Assembly: GCF_001028665.1 (NCBI RefSeq)
Contig: NZ_CP011504.1
Span: 62,001 to 126,000 of the forward strand
Length of the DNA stretch: 64,000 nt
From: Burkholderia pyrrocinia
GTDB taxonomy: Bacteria > Pseudomonadota > Gammaproteobacteria > Burkholderiales > Burkholderiaceae
Direction: 5' to 3'
In this document: in pieces, positions 9,551 through 18,909 of the stretch
How the letters are laid out: each line of letters starts with the position of its first letter
Position numbering within the stretch: position 1 is the first letter of the stretch
Notes under the pieces: generated by a model
Told to the model about the DNA's origin: nothing
What the model saw: the letters and a program-made list of their open reading frames with translations, nothing else
The model's database searches: none
Translations under genes and position numbers: made by a program

Positions 9551-10486
9551 TCAATCCGCTTCCCGCGAGACATCCGGCCACAGCAGCGGGTTCGGCGAAC
9601 TGCGCTGGTACCCGGCCTCGTTCATCAGCAGGTCGAGTGTGAGACTCGCGAGATCGTCCGCCAGCGGCTCGAACTCGTAGTCCTTCTCCTGGTAGCCGAT
9701 CTTGCGATAGGTCTTGCACTCGTCGCACGATTCGGCCTTGACGGCTTCGCTGCCGCCCTCGATCCCGTGGTACGCGATACCCTTCGTCGAATCGCAGTGC
9801 GAGCACTTCGTGCGCACCATGTGCCACTCGGTCGTGCACAGCCCGCATTGCAGGAAACGGTAGCCCTGGAACTGGCCGCCGACCCGCACGACGCTCGCGA
9901 CCGGATGCGTGCCGCACACCGGGCACAGCCCCGGCTGGTCGAGATACGGGACGTCGGCCGGCGTCACGCGGCTGGCGAGATCGGTCCACACGACCTGCAG
10001 CGCGGCCATCAGGAACGGCGCGGTGGCCGGGTCGACCTCGGCGAAGCGCAGCGCGAGGATCGCGTCGGCCTGCGCGTCGAGTTCGGCCGGCGCCATCAGG
10101 CGCAGCCGGTCGAGCAGCTTCGCGAGCGACGGGTTGACGAGCCCGGCGCCTTCGACGCGGTCGAGCAGTTCGTGCAGCACGGCGCGCCAGCGCGGATCGC
10201 GCTCGCCGTCGAGCGCCGGCACGAGCGGCATCGAATGCTGCTGTGCGCGTGCGATCGCTTCCTGCGACGGCAGCGGCAGCTCCAGCGTCTGCAGCGTCGC
10301 GTGCTGCGCATCGGCGACGGTGGCCATCAGCCGCAGGTAGCCGCTGATCGGGTTCAGGTCGGCGAGCTTGCGCAGCCGCGCGGCGCGCGCCGAGAACGCG
10401 GTGGCGCGCTCCGGCAGGCGAAAGCGCGGAATGGCCGAATGATCGAGTGCCGAGATCTCGGTCGGTTCGAGAATGCGTTGTGTCAC
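9551..10486 (-). CDS. fdhE: Formate dehydrogenase accessory protein FdhE
   Basis: A 311-residue cytoplasmic rubredoxin-like protein needed for maturation of respiratory formate dehydrogenases. Metal-binding CxxC pairs cluster in the second half: CPVCGTHP, CGLC, CSHC and CDEC, the pattern known to bind iron in FdhE. The preferred start is GTG at 10486 (MTQRILEPTEISALDH), nine bases behind GGAA; a TTG at 10501 would add five residues. A terminator-like hairpin separates it from fdnI, and selA begins 75 bases downstream. Confidence 0.95.
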   Translation of the reverse strand: MTQRILEPTEISALDHSAIPRFRLPERATAFSARAARLRKLADLNPISGYLRLMATVADAQHATLQTLELPLPSQEAIARAQQHSMPLVPALDGERDPRWRAVLHELLDRVEGAGLVNPSLAKLLDRLRLMAPAELDAQADAILALRFAEVDPATAPFLMAALQVVWTDLASRVTPADVPYLDQPGLCPVCGTHPVASVVRVGGQFQGYRFLQCGLCTTEWHMVRTKCSHCDSTKGIAYHGIEGGSEAVKAESCDECKTYRKIGYQEKDYEFEPLADDLASLTLDLLMNEAGYQRSSPNPLLWPDVSREAD

Positions 10487-10497
10487 AGAGATATGTT

Positions 10498-10530
10498 CCA
10501 AATAAACAAGCGCCGACGGATCGGCGCTTC
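10498..10530 (-). terminator. Terminator-like hairpin between fdnI and fdhE
   Basis: On the minus strand AAGCGCCGA-TCCG-TCGGCGCTT is followed by GTTTATTT, a 9-pair stem with an imperfect U-rich tail. A second GC hairpin with 8-pair arms lies just upstream at 10550-10583. They sit in the only sizeable gap of the operon and may reduce expression of fdhE-selAB relative to the enzyme subunits. Confidence 0.55.
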
Positions 10531-10593
10531 AGGCAGTTCCGACGGCTGACGGGGCGGCCCGCCGCGACCGGCGAACCGCCCCGCTCCGGTGCG

Positions 10594-11220
10594 TTATTTC
10601 ACGCTTTCACGGAACCACTTCGGGTGATGCTTGCGAGCCCAGCCCAGCGTGACGGTGCCACGCACCATCGCGCCGATCGAGCCCTTCACCCACAACGCCG
10701 CGTAAATGTGCACGATGATGCTCGCGATCAGCACGAAGGCCGCCACGGCATGCACGACAGCGGCCGCGCGGATCACCCCGATCGGGAAGTAGAACGAGAA
10801 GTAGCGCCGCCAGATCACGACCCCCGACAGCAGGAGCAACAGCAGGCACGCCACCAACGTAAAGAATAGCAGCTTCTGCCCGGCGTTATAGCGACCGACG
10901 GGCGGCAGCTTGTCTTCCTGGTTGGTCAGCACGTCGCCGATCTGCTTCAGCCACTGCCGGTCGTCCGCGTCGAGCGCGTTGTGGTGCCAGAAGCGCACGA
11001 CCAGGATCGCGAACGACACGAACATCACGAGGCCGACGAACGGATGCAGGATCCGCGTCCACTGGCCGCCACCGAACAGCGCAGTCAGCCAGAACATCGA
11101 CGGATGAAACAGCGCGAGCCCGGACAGCGCGAGCAGCACGAACGTGATCGCGGTGATCCAGTGGTTCGTGCGCTCGTTCGCCGAGTAGCGGACGATCAGG
11201 TTGGGGTCGTCGTGCTTCAT
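10594..11220 (-). CDS. fdnI: Formate dehydrogenase-N gamma subunit, cytochrome b556
   Basis: A 208-residue membrane subunit that takes electrons from the beta subunit, through two haems b, to quinone. Four transmembrane segments are visible ([80 protein letters not shown]), with histidines placed as in FdnI for haem ligation (NHW, ILHPF, VVHAV, IVHIY). The ATG overlaps the fdnH stop as ATGA. The upstream open frame is not coding; [20 protein letters not shown] is the family N-terminus. Confidence 0.96.
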   Translation of the reverse strand: MKHDDPNLIVRYSANERTNHWITAITFVLLALSGLALFHPSMFWLTALFGGGQWTRILHPFVGLVMFVSFAILVVRFWHHNALDADDRQWLKQIGDVLTNQEDKLPPVGRYNAGQKLLFFTLVACLLLLLLSGVVIWRRYFSFYFPIGVIRAAAVVHAVAAFVLIASIIVHIYAALWVKGSIGAMVRGTVTLGWARKHHPKWFRESVK

Positions 11221-12131
11221 TTCGCGTCCTCCTTGATGCGTCGCGCCTCGTCGCGCGCAGCCGATTCCTCGTCGTCGCTCACCTCGTTCGGACCGACCCT
11301 GACGTAATGGAAGAACCCGGCAAGCGCCGTCAGCGCGATGCCGGCGACCGCGAGCGGCTTCGCGATGCCCTTCCACAGCTTCACCATCGGGCTGATCGAC
11401 GGGTTGTCGGGCAGCCCGTGGTACAGCGACGGTTTATCGGCATGGTGCAGCACGTACATCACGTGCGTGCCGCCGACGCCCTGCGGGTCGTACAGCCCCG
11501 CATGCTCGAAGCCGCGCTCCTTGAGGTCCTCGATCCGCTCGGCCGCGTGCTGCTTCATGTCCTCCTTGGTGCCGAACACGATCGCGCCCGTCGGGCAGGT
11601 CTTCACGCAGGCCGGTTCCTGGCCGACCGCGACGCGGTCGGAACAGAGCGTGCACTTGTACGCGCGATGATCCTTCTTCGAGATCCGCGGAACGTTGAAC
11701 GGGCAGCCGGTCACGCAATAGCCGCAACCGATGCAGTTCTCCTCGTGGAAATCGACGATCCCGTTGTTGTACTGCACGATCGCGCCCGGCGACGGGCACG
11801 CCTTCAGGCAGCCGGGATCCTCGCAGTGCATGCAGCCGTCCTTGCGGATCAGCCATTCGAGGTCGCCGGCCGGGTTCTCGTATTCGGAGAACCGCATCAC
11901 CGTCCACGAGTGCTCCGACAGGTCGGCCGGGTTGTCGTACACGCCGACGTTGGTGCCGACTTCGTCACGCAGGTCGTTCCACTCCATGCACGCCGTCTGG
12001 CATGCCTTGCAGCCGATGCACTTCGATACGTCGATCAGCTTCGCGACGCTCCCGGTCACCGGTTCGCGCACCGTGGGCGGTGGCGTCGTGGTGGCCGAGA
12101 CGCGCTTGATATCCAGCGATTGCAATGCCAT
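11217..12131 (-). CDS. fdnH: Formate dehydrogenase-N beta subunit, 4x[4Fe-4S]
   Basis: A 304-residue electron-transfer subunit. Four ferredoxin-type cysteine groups are present: [41 protein letters not shown] and [21 protein letters not shown] single C-terminal transmembrane helix ([19 protein letters not shown], about residues 256-274) anchors it, with the soluble part carried to the periplasm by the alpha subunit's Tat signal. It lies 10 bases behind fdnG and overlaps fdnI by four bases. Confidence 0.97.
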   Translation of the reverse strand: MALQSLDIKRVSATTTPPPTVREPVTGSVAKLIDVSKCIGCKACQTACMEWNDLRDEVGTNVGVYDNPADLSEHSWTVMRFSEYENPAGDLEWLIRKDGCMHCEDPGCLKACPSPGAIVQYNNGIVDFHEENCIGCGYCVTGCPFNVPRISKKDHRAYKCTLCSDRVAVGQEPACVKTCPTGAIVFGTKEDMKQHAAERIEDLKERGFEHAGLYDPQGVGGTHVMYVLHHADKPSLYHGLPDNPSISPMVKLWKGIAKPLAVAGIALTALAGFFHYVRVGPNEVSDDEESAARDEARRIKEDAK

Positions 12132-12141
12132 CTCTTTCCCC

Positions 12142-15100
12142 TTACGCCTTTTCGACCTTCACCAGGAACGACTTGAATTCCGGTGTGTACGAGTTGCCGT
12201 CACCCACGGACGGAGTCAGGGTATTGGCGAGATAGCCGGGCTTCGTCAGACCCTTGAAGCCCCAGTGCAACGGGATGCCGACCGTCTGGACCTTCTTGCC
12301 GTCGACCGTCAGCGGCTTGATCCGCTTCGTGACGAGCGCGACCGCGATGATGTAGCCGCGCTTGGACGACACCTTCACGCGTTCGCCATGCGCAACGCCG
12401 ACTTCCTTCGCGAGGTCTTCGCCGATCTCGACGAATTGCTCGGGCTGGATGATCGAGTTCAGCCGCGCATGCTTGGTCCAGTAGTGGAAGTGCTCGGTCA
12501 GGCGGTAAGTCGTCGCGGCGTGCGGGAACTCCGGCGCCTTGCCGAACGACGCGCGGTCGTCCGGGAACACGCGGGCGGCCGGGTTGTTCAGCGCCTGCGG
12601 GTTGTTCGGGTGCAGCGGGTTCGTGCCGATCGGCGTCTCGAATGGCTCGTAGTGCTCGGGGAACGGACCTTCGTTCATCCCCGCCCGCGCGAAGAAGCGC
12701 GCGACGCCTTCCGGGTTCATGATGAACGGCCCCATCCCGTTCTCGGGCGGTTCGTCCGCCTTGAAGTCCGGGATATCGGGGCCCGCCCACGCCTTGCCGT
12801 TCCAGCCGATCAGCTTGCGGGTCGGGTCGAACGGCTTGCCGCTCACGTCGCACGATGCACGGTTGTACAGAATCCGCCGGTTCGCCGGCCAGGCCCACGC
12901 CCAGTTCAGCGTCTGGCCGATGCCGGTCGGATCCGAGTTGTCGCGCCGCCCCATCTGGTTGCCGGCCTGCGTCCATGCGCCGCAGAAGATCCAGCAGCCG
13001 CTCGCGGTAGTACCGTCGTCCTTCAATTGCGCGAACGCGGCGAGCTGCTCGCCCTTCTTCACGAGCGTCTTGGTCGGGTCCTTCGGATCGGGCAGATCGG
13101 CGAGCGCCTTGCCGTTGAACTCCATCGCGAGCTCTTCGGGCGTCGGGCTTTCCGGGTTCGCGTACGGCCAGGTCAGGTTCACGATCGGGTCGGGATACTT
13201 GCCGCTGTCCGTCTGGTACATCTTGCGCATGCGCAGGAACAGCCCCGACATGATCTCGAGATCGCTCTTCGCGTCGCCCGGCGGCTCCGCGCCCTTCCAG
13301 TGCCATTGCAGCACGCGGCTCGAACTCACGAGCGAGCCGTTTTCCTCCGCAAAGCACGTGGTCGGCAGACGGAACACCTCGGTCTGGATCTTCGACGCAT
13401 CGACGTCGTTGTAGTCGCCGTGATGCTTCCAGAACTCGGACGTCTCGGTCGCGAGCGGATCCATGATCACGAGCCACTTCAGCTTCGCGAGCCCCGCGGC
13501 CGTCTTCACCTTCGACGGCGCCGCCGCGAGCGGGTTGAAGCCCTGGCAGATGTAGCCGTTCATCTTGCCGGCATTCATCAGCTCGATCGCCTGTAGCAGG
13601 TCGTACTGCTTGTCCAGCTTCGGCAGGTAGTCGTAGCCCCAGTTGTTCTCGGCGGTGGCCGCATCGCCCCACCACGACTTCATGAAGCTGACGTGGAACG
13701 CCTTGTAGTTCTTCCAGTAGCTCAACTGGTTCGGCCGCAGCGGCAGCTGCGTGCGCTTCTTGATGTAGCCGTCGAAATCCTGCTCGGCCTGCATCGGCAG
13801 CGTCATGTAGCCCGGCAGCAGGTTCGACATCAACCCGAGGTCGGTCAGCCCCTGGATGTTCGAGTGGCCGCGCAGCGCGTTCATCCCGCCGCCGGCGATG
13901 CCGATATTGCCGAGCAGCAGCTGCACCATCGCGCCGGTGCGGATCATCTGCGCGCCGATCGAGTGGTGGGTCCAGCCGAGCGCGTACAGGATCGTGCCGG
14001 CGCGGCCGGGCACGGCCGTGGTCGCGAGCATCTCGCACACCTTCAGGAACTTCTCCTTCGGCGTGCCGCAGGTCTGCTGGACCATGTCCGGCGTATAGCG
14101 CGCGTAGTGCTGCTTCAGCAGGTTGTACACGCAGCGCGGATGCTGCAGCGTCGGGTCGACCTTCGCGAAACCGTCGTCGCCGCGCTCGTAGTCCCAGCTC
14201 GATTTGTCCGGGTACGCGTGCTTCTCCGCGTCATAGCCGGAGTAGATGCCGTCGTTGAACGCGAAATCCTCGCGCACGATGAACGCGAAGTCCGTGTAGT
14301 TCTTCACATACTCATGCTGGATCTTGTCGTTCGTCAGCAGATAGTTGATGACGCCGCCCAGGAAGACGATGTCGGTGCCGGTGCGAATCGGCGCATAGTA
14401 GTCGGCCACCGAGGCCGTACGCGTAAAGCGCGGGTCGACGACGATCAGCCGCGCCTTGCGGTGCGCCTTCGCCTCCGTTACCCACTTGAAACCGCACGGA
14501 TGGGCCTCGGCTGCATTGCCGCCCATCACGAGAATCACGTCCGCGTTCTTGATGTCGACCCAATGGTTCGTCATCGCTCCACGGCCAAACGTCGGGGCAA
14601 GACCTGCCACCGTCGGGCCATGTCAGACACGCGCCTGATTGTCGAATACGAGCATCCCCAGACTGCGGACAGCCTTGTGCGTCAGGTAGCCGACCTCGTT
14701 GCTGCCCGCCGATGCGGCCAGCATGCCGGTCGTGAGCCAGCGGTTGACCTTCGCGCCGTCTTCCGCCGTCTCGACGAAGTTCGCGTCGCGGTCGGCCTTC
14801 ATCAGCTTCGCGATGCGGTCGAGCGCGTCGTTCCACGAGATGGGTTCCCACTTGTCCGAGCCGGGCGCCCGGTATTCGGGGTGCGTCAGGCGGTTCGGGC
14901 TGTGGATGAAGTCGATCAGGCTCGCGCCCTTCGGGCACAGCGTGCCGCGATTGACGGGATGGTCGGGATCGCCCTCGATGTGGATGATGCTCGGCTTCGC
15001 ATTCTTCGCGCCGTCTCCGAGGCTGTACATGAGGATGCCGCAACCCACTGAACAGTAAGGACAGGTGTTGCGCGTTTCGACTGTGCGCGCCAGCTTGTAC

Positions 15101-15213
15101 TGTCGGACTTCGGCAAGCGCTTCGGATGGAGAAAAGCCCATCAGGGCAAGACTCGATCCGGCAAGCGACGTGGCCGTCACCTTCAGGAACTGGCGCCGGG
15201 ACATTTGTAGCAT
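12142..15213 (-). CDS. fdnG: Formate dehydrogenase-N alpha subunit, selenoprotein (UGA = Sec197)
   Basis: A 1023-residue molybdopterin enzyme that oxidises formate to CO2 in the periplasm. The reading frame is interrupted only by TGA at 14625-14623, in [19 protein letters not shown], exactly the selenocysteine site of E. coli FdnG with its following histidine. Residues 1-34 are a Tat signal ([20 protein letters not shown]). A [4Fe-4S] site follows ([10 protein letters not shown], then C in RGTLCPKG), then bis-MGD domains ([15 protein letters not shown]). A SECIS hairpin follows the UGA and selA, selB and selC lie downstream, so the gene is intact. Gene finders that read UGA as stop split it into 196- and 822-residue pieces. 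Confidence 0.97.
14586..14625 (-). promoter_or_regulatory. SECIS element of fdnG
   Basis: Starts with the UGA. The apical hairpin is GGCA (14608-14605), loop GGTCT (14604-14600), TGCC (14599-14596). The GGUCU loop 15-20 bases after UGA is the SelB-binding signature of bacterial SECIS elements. It lies within coding sequence and is translated. Confidence 0.92.
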
Positions 15214-15255
15214 GGTGGTCTCGGCGTTATTGTGGGGGTGAGGAAACTGAAAGGA

Positions 15256-15261
15256 ATTATA
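15256..15261 (-). promoter_or_regulatory. Perfect -10 hexamer upstream of fdnG
   Basis: TATAAT on the minus strand, 43 bases ahead of the fdnG ATG. No good -35 hexamer is found 16-19 bases upstream, which suggests activator-dependent transcription. A complete FNR/Anr box was not found. Confidence 0.45.
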
Positions 15262-15355
15262 GACAGTCCGCGCAACTATGTTCGAATCTTCGGATCAATG
15301 CTGAATTGTCCGATTACGAATGGTGACCGCCGCACGGCATCCCGACCGAACCCTC

Positions 15356-16276
15356 ATGAAACGACAGATCACCACCGAGGCGACCCGCCTCGCCCAACGA
15401 CAGGCCAACTGGGCCCTCACCGCATTCAAGCGCTTCTCGTCCGACCGCTGCTCCGCGATGGCCGCGGGCATCGCGTTTTTCTCCGCGTTCTCGCTCGCGC
15501 CGATGCTCGTGATGGTGATCGCGGTGGCCGGCTGGTTCTACGGCGACGACGCCGCGCGCGGCCAGGTGTTCGAACAGGCGCACCAGTTGATCGGCAACGA
15601 CGCGGCGGCCAGCATCCAGACGATCGTGCAGAACGCGCACCGCGCGGGCGAGCGCGGCGGCCTCGCGACGCTGATCTCGTTCGCCGCGCTCGCGATCGGC
15701 GCGTCGGCCACGTTCGCGTCGCTCAGCACCGCGCTCAGCGTGATCTGGCCGGCTACCGAAAACCGCTGGTCGAGCATGCTCGGGCTCGTGCGCGTGCGGC
15801 TGATCTCGTTCGGGCTCGTGCTCGGCGTCGCGTTCCTGCTGATCGTGTCGCTCGTGCTCGACACCGCGATCACGTTCGTCGGCACCTGGCTGCTGGGCAA
15901 TTCGCCGTATGTCGTCGTCACGAACCTCGTGCAGTTCTTCGTCGGCATCGCGGTGCTCGCGGCCGCATTCGCCGCGTTGATGAAGTTCCTGCCCGACGCA
16001 CGCGTCGCGTGGCGCGACGCCGCGGTCGGCGGCATCGTGTCCGCGATCCTGTTCTCCGGCGGCAAGAAGCTGTTCGCGCTGTATCTCGCGCATGCGGGCA
16101 CGGCCAGTGCGTTCGGCGCGGCCGGATCGTTCGCGGTCCTGTTGATGTGGCTGTACTTCTCCGCGATCGTGCTGCTGCTCGGCGCGGAATTCGCGGCGGC
16201 CCGCGGCAACGCGCATCGGCCCGCCGGCACCGCATCGGCCGTCCCCGCTCAAACCGATCGCTCGCGCGGCGACTGA
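15356..16276 (+). CDS. YihY/virulence factor BrkB family membrane protein
   Basis: A 306-residue inner-membrane protein with six hydrophobic segments. The family start is visible (FKRFSSDRCSAMAAGIAFFS, then FSLAPMLVMVIAVAGWFYG) and the central LSVIWPATENRW and C-terminal GAAGSFAVLLMWLYFSAIVL segments fit YihY/BrkB. The family was once called RNase BN, a misassignment; its transport or envelope role is not settled. An in-frame ATG at 15320 would add 12 residues; 15356 (MKRQITTEATRLAQ) is preferred. Divergent from fdnG. Confidence 0.88.
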   Translation: MKRQITTEATRLAQRQANWALTAFKRFSSDRCSAMAAGIAFFSAFSLAPMLVMVIAVAGWFYGDDAARGQVFEQAHQLIGNDAAASIQTIVQNAHRAGERGGLATLISFAALAIGASATFASLSTALSVIWPATENRWSSMLGLVRVRLISFGLVLGVAFLLIVSLVLDTAITFVGTWLLGNSPYVVVTNLVQFFVGIAVLAAAFAALMKFLPDARVAWRDAAVGGIVSAILFSGGKKLFALYLAHAGTASAFGAAGSFAVLLMWLYFSAIVLLLGAEFAAARGNAHRPAGTASAVPAQTDRSRGD

Positions 16277-16711
16277 TTCACCTGCCTCCTCCGCAAAGCG
16301 GCTGCGCACTGCCATCGCGCGCGCCGCGAAGTTGCCTCTCCCACACCCGCCAGACTCCCGTCAACCACGCAGTCCGCCGCGCATTCGCGCGGCGTCGACG
16401 CGTTCTTGGCACATCGCCGCGCTCGAAGCTGCAACTGCAAACGTTTGCTCGCCCTCATTTCGCGGCTCCAGCCGGCCGAAACGGGGCGCATGCCGCGATG
16501 CGCACCAAACATTGAAACAATCGCACCGCAGCAACTGTCAACTATTTCAAAAATAGGAACGGTCGTTGATGTGCTTGATATATATAGACTTTTTGACGCT
16601 GTTACCTTTTCGAGACACTTTATTTTTTAAGCTTTCTTGCGTCTATGGCACTGAGCTATTCTCCAATCCGCAACAAATAACGATGAATCACTTGCGTGGA
16701 GAAACTCAACG
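16277..16711. other. Porin upstream region
   Basis: 435 bases with no gene. The right half is markedly AT-rich for this genome (16530-16700), including CTATTTCAAAAATAG, a 6-pair AT hairpin, and a TTGATATATATAGACTTTTT segment. This fits a strong, regulated porin promoter with a long untranslated leader, but a confident -35/-10 pair cannot be chosen. Confidence 0.45.
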
Positions 16712-17884
16712 ATGAAGAAACTCGCTCTCTCGACCCTCTCGCTCGCCCTGCTGGGCGCCGCTGGCGCTGCCCAGGCTCAGTCGAGCGTGACGCTGTACGG
16801 CGTGATCGATACGTCGATCGCATTTGTCCATGGCAACAGCGGTCAGGCCATCAACTCGTGGCAAATGCTGTCGGGTAACCTGCAAGGTCCGCGCTGGGGC
16901 TTGAAGGGTACGGAAGATCTGGGTGGCGGCCTGAAGGCAATCTTCCAGTTGGAAAACGGTTTTGACGTCGGCACGGGCAAGCTCAACCAAGGTGGCCGCA
17001 TGTTCGGCCGTCAGTCGTATGTCGGTTTGGACCACGCCCAGTACGGTACGCTGACGTTGGGTCGCCAGTACGACCCGACGGTCGACATGGTTCAGGCCGT
17101 GACGGGTGACAACTATTTCGGCAGCATCATGGCCACGCCGGGCGACGTCGACAACAACGACAACAGCATCCGCGTCAACAACGCGATCAAGTATGTGTCG
17201 CCGGTCTTCGCAGGCTTCCAGGTCGAAGGCATGTATGCGCTGGGCGGCGTTGCCGGCCATCCGGGCCAAGGCCAGACGTGGAGTGCAGCCGCAGCCTACA
17301 ACAATGGCCCGATCGGTATCGCGGCAGGCTTCCTGCGCGTGCAGAACGGCAGCGATCGCACGATCGCCTCGAACGGCACGGGCGGCTGGACGAGCCCGAC
17401 GGCTACCGGCCTCGACGTCTCGAACAACCCGATCGTCGGCGCATACGCAACGGCGAAGGCGATCAACATCGCGCAAGTTGCCGGCCAGTACGCAATCGGC
17501 CCGGTGACGTTCGGCCTCGGCTACAGCAACTCGCAGTACAAGGCGGACGGCCTGTCGGCATTCACGACCACCGAGAAGTTCAACACCGGCCGCGCATTCG
17601 TGAACTACCAGGCAACGCCGGCGCTGCTGCTGGGCCTCGGCTACGCATACACGAAGGCGAGCGGCGATACGGACGCGAAGTATCACCAGGTTTCGCTGGG
17701 CGCGGACTACTCGCTGTCGAAGCGCACGGACGTCTACCTGATCGGCGGCTACCAGCACGCCAGCGGCACGCAACGCGTCGACGGCGCAACGACGCAAACC
17801 GCACAGGCATCGATCGGCTCGTACGGCTACGGCGGCACGAAGTCGCAGGAACTGGTCGCTCTCGGCCTGCGCCACAAGTTCTAA
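16712..17884 (+). CDS. General porin, OmpC-like outer-membrane trimer
   Basis: A 390-residue 16-stranded porin of the Burkholderia/Neisseria type. The signal peptide is MKKLALSTLSLALLGAAGAA ending AQAQ, and the mature protein begins SSVTLYGVIDTSIAF. Family features include PRWGLKGTEDLGGGLKAIFQ, the RQSYVGLDHAQYGTLTLGRQ segment of strands 3-4, and a C-terminal Phe in LVALGLRHKF needed for outer-membrane assembly. The first half uses GGT and GTT codons more than its neighbours, typical of a very highly expressed protein. An intrinsic terminator follows. Confidence 0.96.
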   Translation: MKKLALSTLSLALLGAAGAAQAQSSVTLYGVIDTSIAFVHGNSGQAINSWQMLSGNLQGPRWGLKGTEDLGGGLKAIFQLENGFDVGTGKLNQGGRMFGRQSYVGLDHAQYGTLTLGRQYDPTVDMVQAVTGDNYFGSIMATPGDVDNNDNSIRVNNAIKYVSPVFAGFQVEGMYALGGVAGHPGQGQTWSAAAAYNNGPIGIAAGFLRVQNGSDRTIASNGTGGWTSPTATGLDVSNNPIVGAYATAKAINIAQVAGQYAIGPVTFGLGYSNSQYKADGLSAFTTTEKFNTGRAFVNYQATPALLLGLGYAYTKASGDTDAKYHQVSLGADYSLSKRTDVYLIGGYQHASGTQRVDGATTQTAQASIGSYGYGGTKSQELVALGLRHKF

Positions 17885-17936
17885 AAACGATGTATCCGGC
17901 GTGCATGGCGTCTCCGACGCCTTGCCGTCGAACTGG

Positions 17937-17975
17937 AAAGCCAGCCCCGGTTTCGGCCGTGGCTGGCTTTTTTTT
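17937..17975 (+). terminator. Intrinsic terminator of the porin gene
   Basis: AAAGCCAGCC (17937-17946) pairs perfectly with GGCTGGCTTT (17961-17970), followed by more T residues (T8 in all). A textbook rho-independent terminator 55 bases after the porin stop. Confidence 0.92.
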
Positions 17976-18269
17976 CGTCCGTCTCCCGCGCGCCCGCAGC
18001 GCCTGCACGGGCCGGCGAACGAAGCCGGTGCCGACGCACGTCGGCGGGCCGGCAGCGGCACTTGGCCGCTGCAAAGCATCGCAAACGCCAATTCCGGATC
18101 TCCGGGCAGGTCGCCGTCTTTCCTCCAGGCGACTACCATCCGCACTGTCGGCGCCGCTCACCCGGCGCGACGTCGATTCCCCCCGCGTGTCGATTTCGGC
18201 GGCCGTCGTCCGTCGTATCGATAGCGGCACGCGGTCTACGCCCCGATCAATACGGACAGGAGATTCGCC
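17976..18269. other. Intergenic region before the VOC gene
   Basis: Nearly 300 bases; only the ribosome site ACAGGAG just before 18270 was recognised. Confidence 0.4.
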
Positions 18270-18743
18270 ATGACGATTCAGAAGATCACGCCTTTTCTCT
18301 GGTACTCGACGGAAGCCGAAGAAGCAGCAGCCTTCTATGCAGGCATCTTTCCGGATTCGCACGTCGTGCGCGTCACGTCGGTGTCCGGCACCGACGGTAC
18401 GCGAATGGTCGAGTTCGAACTGTTCGGGCAGCCGTTCATCGCGATGAGTCACCCGCGCACGGAGACGTTCAATCATGCGATCTCGCTGCTGGTCAGTTGC
18501 GCCGACCAGGCGGAACTCGACCGCTACTGGAGCGCCCTGCTCGACAACGGCGGCACGGCCGACGGCTGCGGCTGGCTCAGAGACCGCTACGGCGTGTCGT
18601 GGCAGATCGTTCCGGAAGCGCTCATCCCGATGATGGCCGATCGCGACGCGGCCAAGGCGGCACGCGTGGCCGCAGCGATGATGCAGATGACCAAGTTCGA
18701 CGACGCCGCGCTGAAGGCTGCCTATGCGGGCACGGCGGGTTGA
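18270..18743 (+). CDS. VOC superfamily protein, PhnB/YybH-like
   Basis: A 157-residue two-module vicinal-oxygen-chelate protein. The start TPFLWYSTEAEEAAAFYAGI and GQPFIAMSHPRTETFNHAIS, followed by WQIVPEALIPMM, are standard for the PhnB-like subgroup often named 3-demethylubiquinone methyltransferase, a label known to be misleading. Members bind small substrates with or without a metal; no function can be assigned. The ATG at 18270 follows ACAGGAGATTCGCC. Convergent with the AadA-like gene. Confidence 0.9.
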   Translation: MTIQKITPFLWYSTEAEEAAAFYAGIFPDSHVVRVTSVSGTDGTRMVEFELFGQPFIAMSHPRTETFNHAISLLVSCADQAELDRYWSALLDNGGTADGCGWLRDRYGVSWQIVPEALIPMMADRDAAKAARVAAAMMQMTKFDDAALKAAYAGTAG

Positions 18744-18909
18744 CGAAGCGCGTCGCGCTGCGGATGCGTGACGGCACGCCGGTCAAGCGCGTCGCGAGTC
18801 GCCCGCGAGCGCCCGGATCGGCCGCTTGCGCGTGCGGCGGCTGCGAAAGCGCTCATGGTCCACGGTATGCCGGCCTGCAAACCGATCGTGTGCACCGTGG
18901 CATCCGCCG

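Noticed and set aside
14586..14640. fdnG as a nonsense-mutated pseudogene
   Set aside because: The TGA is at the exact selenocysteine position of FdnG, a SECIS hairpin follows and selA, selB and selC are downstream.
15214..15355. FNR/Anr box upstream of fdnG
   Set aside because: Only a half-site TTGAT is present on the minus strand; the other half does not match.
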